Part shown: positions 5,980 to 7,130 of the stretch, one piece after another
How positions within the stretch are numbered: the first letter of the stretch is position 1
How the letters are laid out: every line of letters starts with the position of its first letter
NCBI GenBank assembly: GCA_945946715.1
Contig: CAMEWU010000123.1
Location: forward strand, 1-7,130
Direction: 5' to 3'
Length of the DNA stretch: 7,130 nucleotides
DNA from: an uncultured Clostridium sp.
Lineage (GTDB): Bacteria; Bacillota; Clostridia; Lachnospirales; Lachnospiraceae
Notes under the pieces: generated by a model
Database searches by the model: none
What the model was told of the DNA's origin: nothing
Seen by the model: the letters and a program-made list of their open reading frames with translations, nothing else
Program-made: the position numbers and the translations under genes

Positions 5980-6019
5980 ATGTCCCCAGTGGCCGAATCA
6001 CCATCGACTCTGGGGACAT
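5980..6019 (-). terminator. GC-rich hairpin after rpoC, possible terminator or leader structure
   Basis: ATGTCCCCAG (5980-5989) and CTGGGGACAT (6010-6019) are exact reverse complements, with a 20-base loop that itself holds TGG (5990-5992) and CCA (6001-6003). Lying 31 bases after the rpoC stop, it could end the rpo transcript; but the minus-strand sequence after it is TTGTATAAG, not a clean T-run, so intrinsic termination would be weak. It could instead be an attenuator-like element ahead of deoC or a small dispersed repeat. Confidence 0.45.
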
Positions 6020-6049
6020 CCTATATCGTTTTTATTCTTAACTTTTCTA

Positions 6050-7130
6050 CTACTCTTCGGTTGATTCGTCTGTCGCCTGTTCTGCTACTGAAACTGTATC
6101 TTCATCAGCTTCTTCTACATCAACATCCTCAGCAGTATCTAGATTCTCGATATCTTCTGTTCCTTCCTCTTCATAATCACCAAAGTCCAGAACATCATCA
6201 TCATGGAAGGTGAAATCTTCAGAATCCAGTTTTACAGAACGATAACGCTTCATACCGGTACCTGCCGGAATCAGTTTACCAAGTAATACATTTTCCTTCA
6301 AACCGATTAACGCATCTGTCTTACCCTTGATTGCAGCTTCTGTTAATACCTTTGTGGTTTCCTGGAAGGATGCTGCTGATAAGAAGGAATCTGTAGCCAG
6401 AGAAGCCTTGGTAATACCCAGAATAGACTGAGTTCCCTGTGCCGGTTCTAAGCCCTGCTCGATTAACTCTGCATTCTTCTCTTCGAAATCCAGAACGTCT
6501 ACCAATGTGCCTGGTAAATACTCAGAATCTCCGCCTTCTTCAATCTTAATCTTCTTCAGCATCTGGCGCACGATAATCTCAATATGCTTATCGTTGATAT
6601 CAACACCCTGTAACCGGTATACACGCTGAACTTCACGAAGCATGTAATCCTGTACAGCACGAACACCCTTAATCTTTAAGATATCGTGTGGATTTACAGA
6701 ACCTTCGGTTAATTCATCACCAGCCTCCAATACCTGTCCGTCCTGTACCTTAATACGAGAACCGTAAGGAATCAGATATGCCTTGCTTTCGCCGGTTTCC
6801 TTATTGGTAATAACAACTTCCCGTTTAGTCTTAACATTGTTAATTGTTACTTCACCGCCAAACTCTGCAATAATTGCAAGACCCTTTGGCTTACGAGCTT
6901 CAAACAATTCTTCTACACGAGGAAGACCCTGTGTAATATCATCACCTGCAACACCACCGGTATGGAACGTACGCATGGTCAACTGTGTACCCGGCTCACC
7001 GATGGACTGGGCAGCAATAATACCAACTGCTTCACCAACCTGTACCGGCTGTCCGGTTGCCATGTTCGCACCATAACATTTTACACAAACACCCAAGTGG
7101 GCCTTACAAGTTAAAATCGTACGAATCTTC
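6050..7130 (-). CDS. rpoC: RNA polymerase beta' subunit RpoC, C-terminal part (cut by window edge)
   Basis: The largest subunit of RNA polymerase, forming much of the active centre and the clamp. Only the last 359 codons are here, the 5' part lying beyond the right edge (whole clostridial RpoC is about 1200 residues). The visible part opens with zinc-binding cysteines in the pattern CKAHLGVCVKC, then VGEAVGIIAAQSIGEPGTQL and MRTFHTGG, the trigger-loop region including the catalytic His, with no large insertion afterwards (Firmicutes type). VEELFEARKPKG and the jaw/clamp segments follow, then GTQSILGITKASLATDSFLSAASFQET-type sequence and GKLIPAGTGMKRYR near the end. The final 58 residues (6053-6226) are strongly acidic: 28 Asp/Glu and no Lys or Arg. 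rpoB should lie upstream beyond the edge. The frame is open to base 7130 with no break. Confidence 0.98.
   Translation of the reverse strand, partial: KIRTILTCKAHLGVCVKCYGANMATGQPVQVGEAVGIIAAQSIGEPGTQLTMRTFHTGGVAGDDITQGLPRVEELFEARKPKGLAIIAEFGGEVTINNVKTKREVVITNKETGESKAYLIPYGSRIKVQDGQVLEAGDELTEGSVNPHDILKIKGVRAVQDYMLREVQRVYRLQGVDINDKHIEIIVRQMLKKIKIEEGGDSEYLPGTLVDVLDFEEKNAELIEQGLEPAQGTQSILGITKASLATDSFLSAASFQETTKVLTEAAIKGKTDALIGLKENVLLGKLIPAGTGMKRYRSVKLDSEDFTFHDDDVLDFGDYEEEGTEDIENLDTAEDVDVEEADEDTVSVAEQATDESTEE

Noticed and set aside
5942..6049. Search for a deoC promoter
   Set aside because: TATAAG and TATATA-like hexamers exist, but none has a matching -35 at 16-18 bases, and the one nearest the gene would overlap the ribosome site.
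6191..6204. Short CAT/ATC triplet run
   Set aside because: It encodes consecutive Asp and His residues in the acidic RpoC tail and is too short to be a meaningful repeat.

Overview
The window looks like a chromosomal core segment from a low-GC Gram-positive anaerobe, most likely a clostridium of the Lachnospiraceae type. That placement is inference. It rests on strong GGAGG-type ribosome sites before nearly every gene, AT-rich spacers with sigma-A-like promoters, a NiaR repressor, YitT-family and PfoR-like membrane proteins, and an RpoC whose trigger loop has no large insertion and which ends in a long acidic tail. I see no mobile element, CRISPR array, tRNA or rRNA.

Layout, left to right. 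(1) The minus strand holds the 5' part of galE, cut by the left edge, preceded by a PlsY-like membrane acyltransferase gene. These two probably form a plsY-galE operon. (2) A divergent TetR-family regulator gene reads on the plus strand. The 216-base spacer between it and plsY holds a consensus promoter for tetR and a perfect 16-bp palindrome close to plsY. (3) tetR converges on a minus-strand gene for an orphan EIIC-like membrane protein (PfoR / PTS_EIIC_2 type), and the two stop codons overlap by four bases. (4) That membrane gene lies 27 bases downstream of niaR, the niacin-responsive repressor of NAD synthesis. In front of niaR is a 44-bp near-perfect palindrome containing a consensus promoter, which strongly suggests autoregulation of a niaR/membrane-protein operon. 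(5) Further upstream on the same strand is a tight deoC-exoA-yitT cluster (deoxyribose-phosphate aldolase, exonuclease III, YitT membrane protein), with a 4-base deoC/exoA overlap and a 9-base exoA/yitT gap. (6) The right end holds the last 359 codons of rpoC, followed by a GC-rich hairpin before deoC.

Most genes are recognisable housekeeping or metabolic families. The most interesting points are the EIIC-like protein apparently under NiaR control (a possible nicotinate/nicotinamide or related uptake or sensing protein), the promoter buried in the niaR palindrome, and the divergent PlsY-like enzyme beside a regulator and a candidate operator. I do not see a clearly new multi-gene system, and say so plainly.
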